From: Ustulina deusta
Taxonomy: Eukaryota; Ascomycota; Sordariomycetes; Xylariales; Xylariaceae
Reading direction: 5' to 3'
Assembly: GCA_023159155.1 (NCBI GenBank)
Contig: JAJNNX010000067.1
Span: 1 to 64,000, forward strand
Length of the DNA: 64,000 nt
The notes beneath the pieces were generated by a model, which worked only from the letters and a program-made list of their open reading frames with translations, ran no database searches and was not told the DNA's origin. How positions within the stretch are numbered: position 1 is the stretch's first letter; each line of letters opens with the position of its first letter. Below, in pieces: positions 47,375 through 58,175 of the stretch. Position numbers and translations under genes: made by a program.

Positions 47375-48570
47375 ATGGCTGATGCGAACCCGCAACGGAA
47401 CGGCTTGGATGAGTCAGCGATGACGGCGGCCGAGGAGGAACTGTGGGTAAGACGAGGACCTCCCGTCCCTGGATCGCCGTCCAATTCTAACTTCCAGAAC
47501 AGCGTCGTCGGGAGCGCGGGAAACAATCCCAGGCGCGGTTCCGCAAGAGACAGGCCCAGGCGTCGCAGGAGACGCGTGCCGAAAACGAGAAGATGAAGGC
47601 CGCCATCGCAGAGGTCGTGACAGCCACGCGGAGCAGCGATCGGCTTGGTTTACTTCGGGCCGTGCGCGCTGCCGCAGACGCAGCTGGCGTTGATGCCTCA
47701 GGCTTAGACGAGGGGGGTGGCGAGGAAGCCGTCGAGATTGGCGACAGAAACGCCATGGTTAGGGCCTCGATAGAAGGCGACGGCCCAGCTCGCGCGCCCG
47801 AAATACGGCAGACGGGGTCAAAGTCTCTCGTGAATCAGATATGCAGCGACGTATCGCGTTCCTGTTCCGCGAGCACGTCTGGACGGATGAGCCCACGGTT
47901 GGACTACGGACTCTGGATCGACCCGAGCCGAGCAGTGCGTGTGTCCAAGCCGCCGGCAGAAATCATCCCGTTCCTCGGCGCCGGGCGGTACAAGTTTTCC
48001 GGCCAGCTGTACTGGGCGTGCACGGAATATCTCGTCTCGCTCTGTCGAGCCGTCACGACGCCGCACTTGCCGTCGCCGTGGTTCAACTGCCAGCCCGAGA
48101 GACGCCCCACGCCCCGAGAGGCCGAGGATCGCCTCTGGCGCATCCTGCAGCACTCGCCGCCGATACCTAGCGTGCGCATGGCCCAGGCCCTGGCCGAGGC
48201 GGTGTGCGAGTACCGCGATTGCGGGTACATGCAGGGCGACAGCCCCGCGTGCACCGAGGGGCTGTGCACCTTGTTGCGGGAGCAGGTTGAGGCGCCCTAC
48301 GTGGAGCGCGGCATGGACCTGAGCGTGTGGATGACCGTCACCGATCTGGAGCGACACGTGCAACAACAGCTTGGCAGTGAAGCTTTCTCGCGCCTCGAAA
48401 AGACGATAACTGTTTGTTGTACGACGAACTCTTCGAGCGTGGACCGTGAGGTACGCACCGTCGTCAGGCTGCTCATGAAAAACCTCGCCGAGACTTGTAC
48501 CTGCTTCGGGGATGGGCCACGGTGGAGAGCTGATTCCATATCGGCGTTGTTTAGCGAGATGAGGATGTGA
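47375..48570 (+). CDS. bZIP transcription factor with DUF3425-like C-terminus
   Basis: Nuclear DNA-binding regulator. Exon 1 is 47375-47446, a 56-nt intron follows (GTAAGA, TTCTAAC, AACAG), and exon 2 is 47503-48570; 379 aa. After MADANPQRNGLDESAMTAAE the second exon opens directly with the basic region RRRERGKQSQARFRKRQAQA and a short zipper-like ENEKMKAAIAEV. The C-terminal half contains RLDYGLWIDPSRAVRVSKPP, EIIPFLGAGRYKFSGQLYWA and later helices, as in the DUF3425 class of fungal bZIP proteins (often stress or secondary-metabolism regulators). The family's invariant Asn of the basic region is Gly here (RGKQSQARFR), and the zipper has few leucines. Using the nearer acceptor CCAG at 47497 breaks the frame, so the AACAG acceptor was chosen. 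Confidence 0.82.
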
Positions 48571-49310
48571 CTGGAAGAGTAGGACTACGAATGTGCAAAG
48601 TGCCAGCGCAAGTCACCGACATTATTGGTGAGATAATAACCCTGACGAACACTGGTTGTACTTGTCTTGTGGAAGAATCTCACATCATCTTCTGGCCATG
48701 GAGTGGTATACAGACCTCTCTGCTACACAGCGAGCTAAAAGCATACCTCTGCAAGCTAATTCTTCTAGTGACTGCAGCTACGGCTATGCGTTATATAGTT
48801 TATGGGAGTACCTAGGCCTTCGCGCTGGAAGCTGACGTCGCTCTCCACTTCTCGAGTCCGAACCAAGACAAGAGCCGAACGGGACAAACAAGGGCACATT
48901 TCTTAGGAATAGGTATAACTTGCACTTGTTCGATTCGAAACGGGTCAAGATAGATGGTCAGACTTGTCCCGGTTACGGAGCATATTCATTCCTGTCTTCC
49001 AGTCCAGTTGCTCGAATCATAGACCGGGTATCTCTTTGCTTCTCTCTTGGTCTTGGATCTCTGTTGGCACGGAGCGAATTATCATCCTCGGGTTGGGCGT
49101 CAGCTGAAAAGCTCGCTTTTCCCAGAGTACATACATGTCAAGGGCTCCCATGGCTTGCCGGTTACATGTTGATTGCCGCCTGGTGGGTCGATGTACCTTT
49201 GATCTGCTGGTGCAAAGCTACACCTCGGAGAGAACACGAAATGGGTATCCAAATAGTAGGCTCATGGAATGAGGGGAGATGGGTGAAAACGATGGTTGTT
49301 GCCCCGATGG
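48571..49310. other. Intergenic, convergent 3' ends
   Basis: Lies between the 3' ends of the bZIP and Pth genes. No recognisable gene; the open frame at 48920-49558 runs antisense into the Pth gene and has no motif. Confidence 0.5.
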
Positions 49311-49940
49311 TCAAGGCTTTGCTTGCGCCTTGTCGCTCCCGTCGCTCCCGTCGTCCCATTGAGCCCGTAGCTCGTGCAGGTAACGGACGATGGTTGGCCC
49401 GACGTCGGTGTCTATCAGCTCCAGCTGTCGGGGTGTCATGTTGCTCAAGACATATTTGGAAACTACTTCTGGTGTTCGCTCCTCGGGTCGGTCGATGCCA
49501 ATGGCGATGCGACACCAGTGGTCTTTGGGGTAGCGGAGGATACCCATGCAGTTCTTGACGTTCTTGACGCCGTTGTGTCCGCGATGGCTCACTATCCAAT
49601 CGCGTACCCTGACGCCACCAAAGGCGGACTCGAGCTCGTCGTGGACGATCACCAGGGCCAGTTCCGAAGGCTGGAGCTGGTGTCTCTGCAGCGTCTCTCT
49701 GAAGGCGCCATGGAGCCAGGTGCCGCAGTTGTTCATCATGGTGGGGCTCTGGATGAAGGTATACGGGAAGGCGGCCGAGACCTTGCACGACTTCTTCCCA
49801 TATCGTTCCAACGCGAACGGGGGCTGTGAGGGAGCGAGGACTTTCTGGGCGGCGCAGAGCGCGAGGTGGCCGGCCGAGTGAAGACTGAGGGAGTAAGGCG
49901 CCCGATTGCCGAGGCTGACAACCAAGAAGCAGAGGGGCAT
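49311..49940 (-). CDS. Peptidyl-tRNA hydrolase (Pth1-type)
   Basis: Releases peptides from peptidyl-tRNA dropped from ribosomes; in fungi the bacterial-type enzyme is mitochondrial. Single exon, 209 aa, close to family length. Catalytic positions of the E. coli enzyme are all visible: Asn in VVSLGNRAPYSLSLHSAGHL, the catalytic His in LHSAGH, Asp in ALVIVHDELES, and Asn in RGHNGVKNVKN. C-terminal RIAIGIDRPEERTPEVVSKY matches the family's G.GRP..... segment. The start ATG at 49940 puts the conserved LGN motif right at the N-terminus, so a cleavable presequence is not obvious; an upstream exon is not excluded. The antisense frames here are shadows. Confidence 0.9.
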   Translation of the reverse strand: MPLCFLVVSLGNRAPYSLSLHSAGHLALCAAQKVLAPSQPPFALERYGKKSCKVSAAFPYTFIQSPTMMNNCGTWLHGAFRETLQRHQLQPSELALVIVHDELESAFGGVRVRDWIVSHRGHNGVKNVKNCMGILRYPKDHWCRIAIGIDRPEERTPEVVSKYVLSNMTPRQLELIDTDVGPTIVRYLHELRAQWDDGSDGSDKAQAKP

Positions 49941-50782
49941 CGCGTGGCTTTTTACTTGTTATTGTTACCTCGTATTGCCGCACATGCTGTCGTTGTTGAA
50001 TGGGCGGCGCAAGGAACGTCGGAAGATGTATGGGACGGCAGAGAGGAGGTAAGAAGTCTGCTTGGGTGGATGTGCAGAGCTGAGGGTCTGGATTTTACCG
50101 TTGGGATTTAGATAGGTGGGTGCTGTGGCACTGTAAGCCCCTGTAAGCTGGGGTTTATAGCACAAGCCACAGTGCTTTGAATCTGTTCGCATGCCGGTAC
50201 CACTGCACACCCGAGACACCTACACTAAGGTGTCTCTGGGTAGGTACTTAGCCACGTGCGGGCAATTGCCTCGCTATAGTACCTTATGTACTTAGGTACT
50301 TAGGTATACGCTAGTCGGTGCTAGACTGCGGATAGTATAGTGTCTATAGTGTCTATAGTGTCTCAAGCCCGCTGTGGCTTGACTGTGACAGACCAATCCA
50401 TCCCCGGTCAGGCGCTCCTTCGACCCATCTTGGTGCTGATCTTGGCTTCGGGCGCAGCCCCTCCCTGACGTCGCTGTTCTTGCTTGCCCCGGGTCCTGTC
50501 CAGGCAAGCAAGAAACCAAGCCACAAACATCAGTCAATTGCTCCCCCACCAGACTCTCTCTCTCCCACCCATACCATCCATGTCACCATCACCATCGCCG
50601 TCGTCCGTTCTATTATTTCCCCAATTCCCTTTCTCTTCGTGAAGACCGACGCACATCCGAAACCTGCCAGTTTTCTGTGTCGTCGGCCCGTCTTTTCGTT
50701 CCGTGAATTCCCTATTCTATACGGCCATAGCTTATGCAAATATTCCATCCACCGTTGACGGGAACGCTCCAATACCGCCAAC
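49941..50782. other. Divergent promoter region of Pth and Hob3
   Basis: Shared upstream region of two divergently transcribed genes. It holds TTAGGTACTTAGGTA motifs near 50290, a 9-bp unit TATAGTGTC repeated three times (50336-50362) and a CTCTCTCTC run near 50555. No gene is seen. Confidence 0.6.
50336..50362. repeat. 9-bp tandem repeat TATAGTGTC x3
   Basis: Three exact head-to-tail copies of TATAGTGTC, directly visible. Confidence 0.85.
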
Positions 50783-51806
50783 ATGTCGTGGGCAGGTACG
50801 ATGGCGCCCCAGCCTGGATTGCTGCTAGCTGGCCCTGTGCTAACCGCCTCTTCGTTCAGGGTTTAAGAAGAACGTCAATCGTGCGACGACGCAGGTCATG
50901 ATGAAGACGGGCCATGTCGAGAAGACGAACGACCGCGATTACGAGGTCGAAGAGCGCCGATTTCGCACAATGGAGGCTGCCGCCCTGCGCCTGCAAAAGG
51001 AAGCGAGAGGATACCTGGATTCACTGCGAGGTAATATGCTGCTACCCGCGCAATCTACCATATAGGCCCGCGACTGACGTGGCCGTAGCCATGACGGCGT
51101 CGCAGATGCGCATAGCCGAGACGATCGATGCCTTCTATGGCGAATCCGGCGCAAAAGACGGTGTCAGCAGGAGTTACAAGCAGGCTGTGGAAGATCTGGA
51201 TGCCGAGACAATCAAGGCGTTGGATGGCCCGTACAGGTCGGTGACACGCCATGACGTGTGACAGCCCGAGAGGCACAAACATTGACGAATTCCAGAACAA
51301 CCGTGCTAGAACCCATCAGTCGCTTCTGCGCCTATTTCCCCGACGTGAACGAATGTATGCGCCGAAGCCCTCCATAAACCCACCAAAGGTTCGGCCTAAC
51401 AGTGCATCTAGGTATCAAGAAGCGCGGTCATAAACTACTCGACTACGATGCCCTGCGAGCCAAAGTCAAAAAGCTGGCCGAGAAACCAGACAAGGACGTT
51501 ACGAAACTCCCCCGCACCGAGAAAGAAATGGAAATGGCCAAAGCAGCGTACGAACAACTCAACGACCAGCTGTCCAGCGAATTACCCCAGTTGATCGATA
51601 TGCGGGTGCCCTACCTGGACCCGAGTTTCGAGGCCCTTGTCAAGATTCAACTGCGGTTCTGCGCCGAGGCGTACAGTAGGATGGCCCAGGTCCAGCAATA
51701 CCTTGATACCGACACTAGGGAGCAATACGCACAAGGCCACCTCGACCAGAGGGTAGAGCAGGTCTTGCAGGAGATCCGGGAGCTCAGTATCAGTGGCACG
51801 GTATAA
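50783..51806 (+). CDS. hob3: BAR-domain protein Hob3/Rvs161 (amphiphysin-like)
   Basis: Membrane-curving BAR protein for endocytosis and actin polarity, working as a heterodimer with the SH3-containing Rvs167/Hob1 partner. Five exons: 50783-50795, 50860-51030, 51089-51236, 51296-51354 and 51412-51806; 261 aa against about 264 in yeast. Sequence in order: MSWAGFKKNVNRATTQVMMK, TGHVEKTNDRDYEVEERRFR, MTASQMRIAETIDAFYG, LDGPYRTTVLEPISRFCAYF, KRGHKLLDYDALRAKVKKL and LDPSFEALVKIQLRFCAEAY. All four introns join in phase with normal GT-AG ends (64, 58, 59 and 57 nt). No SH3 domain, as expected for the Rvs161 branch. Confidence 0.96.
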
Positions 51807-52820
51807 TCCGCCACTTTGCTCCGAGGTGGCAGTGCTGGGATTAGTATTCGGTTTTAAGGAGTTCCAGGTTCTTTCTTATGGGAGCGGGAATGGGAAAGAC
51901 AGGACACTATGTGCGCGTGTTTTGCTTCTTTGTTTTTTTTTTAACCAGGAGGGTTCTTTTGCATGCGTTTGACGCAATACGTTTATATGGGTAATGTAGA
52001 TACCGTACCATGAGGCCACGACACCTGGGGAAACAAAAATGATACACCGTATATGTCTTAAGGAGCAGAAAGACATTTTACTTACCCGAGTCTGCCTAAG
52101 CAACGTCTGAACGATGACGATTGCCGTCAATAAATAGAAATCAAGTCAAAACCCGACAGACCCCAAGGAACGCGGTTAAGAAGCCTCATTACTATTTTCA
52201 ACCTTAGTTATCAAGATAAGCAAAAGAAGGGAAAAAAGGTGTTGATCCCCCTCAGATAGTGAAAGTGACAGCGAGCGAGAGAGACCAACTTAGACGACAA
52301 GATGTCAGATAAGATCACCCCTCGCAGCCGAACATTGATATTAATATCGACTAGATACTATATAGTCCCATATCTTGCCCCCTCCACTTCGCGGTCCGTT
52401 TAACCGCCCCTGATGCCTAACCTCAGGGACCGACTGACGCTTATCTCATATATGTAATTTGCCTGGGACTCTATATAACTACGCATATCTTAACTATCAT
52501 ATGGAGGTATACTTACTTACACCCCCAGGAAATAATTCTAATCGATCCTATCTGGACATTAATACTGTGTTGATGTCCGGACCGAATAGAGGGTTGGTAT
52601 CTCATACTATACGGGGGGGGGTTTATGAGGATCACCGATAGATAACCCTAAGAGGGCAGGGGAATGATACGATATTCATGCTCTGGTTTGTTTTCTCGTC
52701 GTATGTACGAACGGTACAAGCCTAATGGTAGCGTACCGAGGTGAATAAATGGTGCACCATCCCTTTCCCGCCCCTTTGTCTCTCGGCCAATCTGATTTGT
52801 GTACTAGCCATCTGCGTCCT
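51807..52820. other. Intergenic, convergent 3' ends
   Basis: 1.0 kb between the 3' ends of Hob3 and the lactonase. It holds a T9 run near 51933 and a run of about 10 G at 52612-52621. No gene is supported. Confidence 0.55.
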
Positions 52821-54188
52821 CTACTCCACCCAGACGACGGCACTGAGCCCATCTTCCTCTTGCTCCCGCCCAGGCGTGGCAACCTGGACATTAGCCGCGA
52901 GGTCGCCCAGCCTCCCGGTTTCGGGATCGCGCTTGATGATGGCGACGTTGCTGCTCGTCTGGCCGCCGACGGCGACGAGGTTGCCCGCCTTGTTGATCTG
53001 GAAGGTGCGCGGGAACCACTATAACCGCTGGAGTCAGTAGGTACTCTTGCAGGCAGTTCTGGAGCGCCTTGAAACATGCTCCCGAAACATACTGCTGAGA
53101 CATATACATTTCGGGAGCTCTCAGGTTACTAGAAATGGAAGAGAATGACTCTGGCGGTAACTCACAGCGTGGGCATTGGTCGCCTCGACCCACGCGATCT
53201 CGCCCGTGCTGGCGTCGATCTCGTACGTCGCGAGCGAGTCCTGCTGCGTGCCGAACGCCTGGTCTGCGCGGTTCGCCGCGTACACGAAGTTTCCTGCGAC
53301 GTGCACCTCGGCGGCCTTGGACCCCACCGCCAGGGCGCTGCCGGAGTAGGTGGGGAGCGTCTGCTGTCTTTTCAGCGCTAGACATTTCCCCTCGAGGTAA
53401 GAGGTTGTCCACGACGTCACTGAGTTGCCAAGTTCGTTCACCGTGTACAGCATCAGACCGTCTGTCGAGTTGCTATCTGGCACCCAGAAGGCGCCGTGGC
53501 GCGGTCCGTTACCAGGTTCCGCTTCGCCTGGGGCACAGGCCGCTAGCCGACCAGTCGTCGTGTTGATGCTGAAGATGCGGATGAGGTCGGCGCCGAGATC
53601 CGGTACGAGGAGAAATTTCCCTGTGGGGTCGACGTGGGCTGCGTGTGGGTGAGGTGCGTTTTGTCGCGGGTTAGGTCCAGGACCTGTCATGTTGAATTTG
53701 AATTGCTGTAATACCTTAACGTTCGCCGCGAATGGGAGGGCGTAGGTGGTGAGAGTGGAGGGGTCACTGCATACAACGTTAATCATAAGAGTATTTCATA
53801 GAGGCCGTCGTTGAATGGCATACTATTCGACCGTAGCGAAGAATTTCGCATTTGCGTAAGGTGTACCATGTACACTGGCCCCCAACGAGGTGAGCTTGCC
53901 GGTCTGAGTTAATGCGCCATCCGCTCCTACGGTGAAGGAAGCAAGCACACCGCTGCCAAACCAGTCCTCGTCAACTGAGTAGACGGTCTTGGTATCGCCG
54001 CTTGTGTCGAGGCCCAGCCAGGCTGGCAGAGTGCCAGCACCGGTGGCAGAAGAGACGATTGTCAGAGTGCTATTGTTAAAAGAGAGCGAGTAGATCTTGC
54101 CCGTGTAATGGGATGCTAGTAGGTTTACGCCGAGCACATGGACCGGCAGGCTAAGCAGAACCGGGACGATGAGATTCAGCGACGGCAT
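52821..54188 (-). CDS. Secreted lactonase-family beta-propeller protein
   Basis: Belongs to the seven-bladed Lactonase family (6-phosphogluconolactonase/muconate-cyclase-like fold). Exons 53824-54188, 53166-53766 and 52821-53018; introns 57 and 147 nt; 387 aa. The ATG at 54188 starts a signal peptide (MPSLNLIVPVLLSLPVHVLG); an ATG at 54257 would bury it, so it was not chosen. Family landmarks: PNPRQNAPHPHAAHVDPTGK (metal/active-site His and HPH loop), FLLVPDLGADLIRIFSI, GNGPRHGAFWVP, FVYAANRADQAF and the last-exon WFPRTFQINKAGNLVAVGGQ. Secretion suggests action on an extracellular lactone rather than the pentose phosphate intermediate. It diverges from the oxidase gene at 55852. The substrate is unknown. 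Confidence 0.9.
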
Positions 54189-55851
54189 CTTGAATTCCCT
54201 ATCTTGTTGCCAAGAAAATTTACTCGATATCGGTAGAAGGAAAATAGGGAGAATCATCTAAGAACGGTGGGCCGGATGAGGCGATACGTGAGCTTACATG
54301 TGTCAGGTCACCTCACCACGACCTCGGAGAGTTTGGTTGCGCTGCCTTAGCCCTAGACTTCTTTCAGCTTGGGTGAAGTACCACTCGGTCTCTTCCGGTA
54401 GATCACAAGCATTGTGGGAAAGGCGTCTGTCTCAAGACGATGTTTGAGGACTAGGTAGATCGTTGAGGCTGGTTCCGCGAGTGCAATTGGCAAATGCCCG
54501 GAACGATGTCCCGATCGTGTCATGTCTCGTCGGACGGGTGGAAATATGGGCTCGAAATTGGAGGCTGACTGGGTCAACGCAATTAGGCCGTCATTGCGCA
54601 TTCACCCGCGGCTTGATTAAGGGGGCCCAGTGGACTGGGAATGCGGGGATGTCTGCTCCTCGTCGGAATTGTGGTCTTTGACATGTCACGGCCTGACTTT
54701 GTGTATTTCAGACTTATCGGCTTTAATGCAGAGAGATATTGGCGCGTTGCTATTGGCACACAACCGCGAGTCTATACGCATCACATCACCCAGGAGGCCT
54801 GGTAAATATCGTAGTGCGCTGTCGACGGGATTGCGTCTGAATAGCCGTGGTATAATATCGATAGGCCATCCGGTAATTTCCCACGTAAATGAACCCCAGA
54901 AATTGCTACCATGTATGTCATAACCGGGCAGGGCTACATGATATGGCGATTTCAGCTCGGTGTTACAAGGCCGGGTAATTAGCTTAACTGTGGTATCTGA
55001 ATTGGCGTCTACGGCGTTCGCTCGGAATTCAACCGCCAGCAATCAGCTACTCTTGTGTCAGCCAAGATTTCAAGTAATAATCGTAGAGGTATGAACAGGA
55101 CAGGGAAATTGATTTGAGGAAATGAAAAGATTAGTGCCAGGGTGGCCTAGTCATCTCAACTAATGTATGGCGATGAGATTAGGAACGTCAAATAAACGAG
55201 GTGACATAGTGCTACGAGCGTAACCGCAACTATCTACCGAACCTGTGTATCAAATCCAACCTTGTTGATCCTAGGCGGGGCTCAAAGCCTCGTGATGCCG
55301 CAGAATGGCCACGCAGATCAAGCTTGAGCGGCTATTGAAGCGTCTAGATAGACGCCGCGCATACGACTGCCGACTAACTCCTGGGCGTATAGGCTGTATT
55401 CCGAATTATGGAACCCCAACCCAGATCACGAGCTGGTCAGCGTATAGCCATGAACACATACCTAGTCTAGAGAGACCGGGACATGTTTCCCAGCACCTGA
55501 CGATCCATGCGACAATCCAGAACCGTAATCTACAGACCCCCATGGGACGACTGGTAGGCATTAAAATAATTCCCGTAGCTGACGATCGAGGTTGGATTGA
55601 TATTAACAAATCGGGACGCGTTACCGTGGGTAGCGCAATGTGTTCATCTATACTTTGTTGAGTATGATTACCCTCTGGTGACTTTCCATTGACCCGCAGA
55701 AAAATCGTGCGATGCGGCTCAGAGTGTCCGAGGAGGCAGTTAGTTGATGGTTTTCTGTATAACCGCGAATGACTTCAAAAGGGGCGTACCCCCGACCCGC
55801 GAGGAACGATACCGCGACAACCAACCCAGGCAATACACCAAGGCTACCAAG
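54189..55851. other. Divergent intergenic region, lactonase/oxidase
   Basis: 1.66 kb between two divergently transcribed genes for secreted enzymes, so it could carry shared control elements. Frames such as 54686-55042 (minus) and 55305-55661 (plus) have no recognisable motif. No clear repeat or tRNA. Confidence 0.5.
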
Positions 55852-57432
55852 ATGCGAACGGCACTTTTTGGTTTGGGGCTCCTCGTTGGGCTGTCGCGGG
55901 CCGCGGCGCTGAATAAGCGTGCAGTCCTAGCAGACTGTTTAGCAGAGACGGGGATAGCCATGGACCAGCTTGATTCGAAAGACTGGGAGATGGACACGAG
56001 ACCATTCAACTCCTTGTTACCCTACAAGCCTGATGTCGTGGCAGTACCTACAACGGCAGAACAAATCCAGAATGCCGTCGTATGTGGCGCTCAGTCGGGA
56101 TATAAGGTGACTCCAAAGAGCGGCGGTCATAGCTATGCATCATATGGGTTAGGCGGCGAGGATGGTCATCTGGTCATTCAATTAGACCGGATGTTCGCCG
56201 TTAAACTAGATACCAAGACGAATATTGCCACAGTAGAGCCAGGTACACGGCTAGGCCACCTTGCCGTGGAACTTTGGGCCCAAGGGAAACGCGCCATAGC
56301 ACATGGCACCTGTCCAGGGTACGTGGCAATAACATTGGGGCTGGCCATAGGCTAATGATTATCTAGGGTCGGAATAGCAGGTCATGCTCTTCATGGCGGC
56401 TTTGGGTTGAACTCTCACACCCACGGGCTGGCCCTCGATTGGATAACTGGGCTGAACATCGTGCTAGCAAATGGAACTCTTGTCCACTCTTCGGCAACGC
56501 AGAATTCGGATCTCTTCTGGGGCATGCTCGGCGCTGGGTCAAATTTCGGAGTAGTCACGTCGTTCGAGCTCAATACCTTTGCGCCTCCGGCGAATTTGAC
56601 CTGGTTTGTCGCCAATCTGCCGTTGAAGAAGGAGACTTCAGTGGCCGCACTGGAAGCGCTTGAAGACTATACTTTCAATACCATGCCGGCAGAATTGAAC
56701 ATGCGCGTCATGGGAACACAGCGAATGACTCAGCTGGAGGGAATCTACTACGGCGAAAAGACAGGGCTTCAAGACGCCCTGGCACCGCTCTTGGCCAAGA
56801 CTGGAGGCTCGATCATTGCGACAGGTACAACGGACTGGCCAGGAAGCCTGCAACACTTCGCAACAATGAGCCTGAACCAGACGCACCCACACAACGAGGT
56901 TTGTCCTTGATGGCCCGCCGAGTTTGAAGAGCAATGCTGACGAGACCGGCTATAGCAAGAGACGTTTTACGGCAAGAGCTTAGAACTCAAGGGCCTGAGC
57001 GGAGCTGCGGCGCAAGATTTCGTGAACTATTGGTTTGACCAGGCCAGGAATATCTCGGGCGCATGGTACTTTCAGCTTGACTTGCAAGGCGGCAAGAATT
57101 CAGGCGTGTGGAATGCGGATCACGCGCTATCCTCGTATGCGCATCGCGACAAGCTGTACATACTACAGTTCTTCTTCCGGTCCACGACGACAGGGGTGCC
57201 GCCGGAAGCAGTCAAGCTAGTGGACGAGTGGACTTCGGCGACGACCAGATCCCTCGCAGCGTCAGACTTTGGCATGTACATCAACTACCCGGATCTCTCG
57301 TTGAACCGGACGGCGGCACAGGAGATGTACTGGAGTGAAAGTATGCCCAAGCTACAGCAGCTGAAGACGCAACTCGACCCCCACGAGCTCTTCTATTACC
57401 CCATTTCCATCAAGCCAGGCGCTGTGGCGTGA
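55852..57432 (+). CDS. Secreted BBE-type FAD-linked oxidase (glucooligosaccharide oxidase-like)
   Basis: Exons 55852-56318, 56367-56898 and 56956-57432; introns 48 and 57 nt, all in phase; 491 aa. Signal peptide MRTALFGLGLLVGLSRAAAL. The FAD-binding PCMH domain has PKSGGHSYASYGLGG (His that binds the flavin 8-alpha carbon) and HGTCPGVGIAGHALHGGFG, whose Cys (TGT at 56311) is the second covalent flavin link in berberine-bridge/GOOX enzymes. So bicovalent FAD is expected. LDWITGLNIVLANGTLVHSS, FWGMLGAGSNFGVVTSFE and the C-terminal BBE segment LDPHELFYYPISIKPGA follow. Such enzymes oxidise carbohydrates or alkaloids with O2, producing a lactone or quinone methide and H2O2. The substrate is not readable from the sequence. 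Confidence 0.93.
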
Positions 57433-58175
57433 AGTGGGATGGAATAGTTGGCTGACCAGTGGTCGGCTTCGGTTTTGCATAGAAGTTCTTTTGCATGTAA
57501 TGGGAGGGTGCAGAGGGGATGTTGCGCAGAGGCAGGTGCATACACTATTTAGTTGTACATACGTCGATGAAGAATTCTGCCGAGACAAATCGAGCATCGG
57601 TGTTCAGAGTTAAGAAGTTGTTAGAAATTGAGTTGACAAGCTTATCAGAAATACGGGTGGAAAGTACATCAAGTGATCCAACACCCGTCAAGTACAGGTG
57701 GGTACTTCCTTTTAGGCACGGTGAATCGAACCACAGTTGCCCACTCACTACTTGTAGACGAACCTAGGTGGTAGGTGCCCTGTACGGTGTACCCACCGAA
57801 TGCCCACAACAGTGGTTGATTTGGCGGCCGGGCAGACAATATCTGCACCTGGCTGGCGTCTGATCTGGGCGACCTCTCAGCGGCCCAGGCAAAACAACAT
57901 CGGATCGGCATCTTTTATGAGTCTGTCCAGCCCGCTCTTGTCATCCATCATCATCGTCCACTAGCCAGATCGCCTAGATCAATCAAAAAATCGATCTTCT
58001 CCTTTTCCCTTAAGCCTCTGAGTAATTTTCCATTGCGTATTGATTGTAAACATTACTTATAGCCATTCATATCATCTGATCGCGCGTTGTGCCCCAACGT
58101 GCCGCGGGCCTCACTCCCGATCCAGGATACCATGATGAGACCCTCTCACGAGTAATACCAAGGAACTCATTATAT
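57433..58175. other. Intergenic region
   Basis: No recognisable gene; 57669-57911 (minus) is an open frame without motif. Confidence 0.5.

Noticed and set aside
48920..49983. Long frames overlapping peptidyl-tRNA hydrolase in other frames
   Set aside because: The Pth frame carries all catalytic residues; the others have no motifs.
53135..53652. Plus-strand frames over the lactonase gene
   Set aside because: Arg/Pro-rich mirror frames of a well-supported spliced gene.
55138..55200. GTGGCCTAGTC string resembling a tRNA D-arm
   Set aside because: No T-loop or acceptor pairing within tRNA distance.
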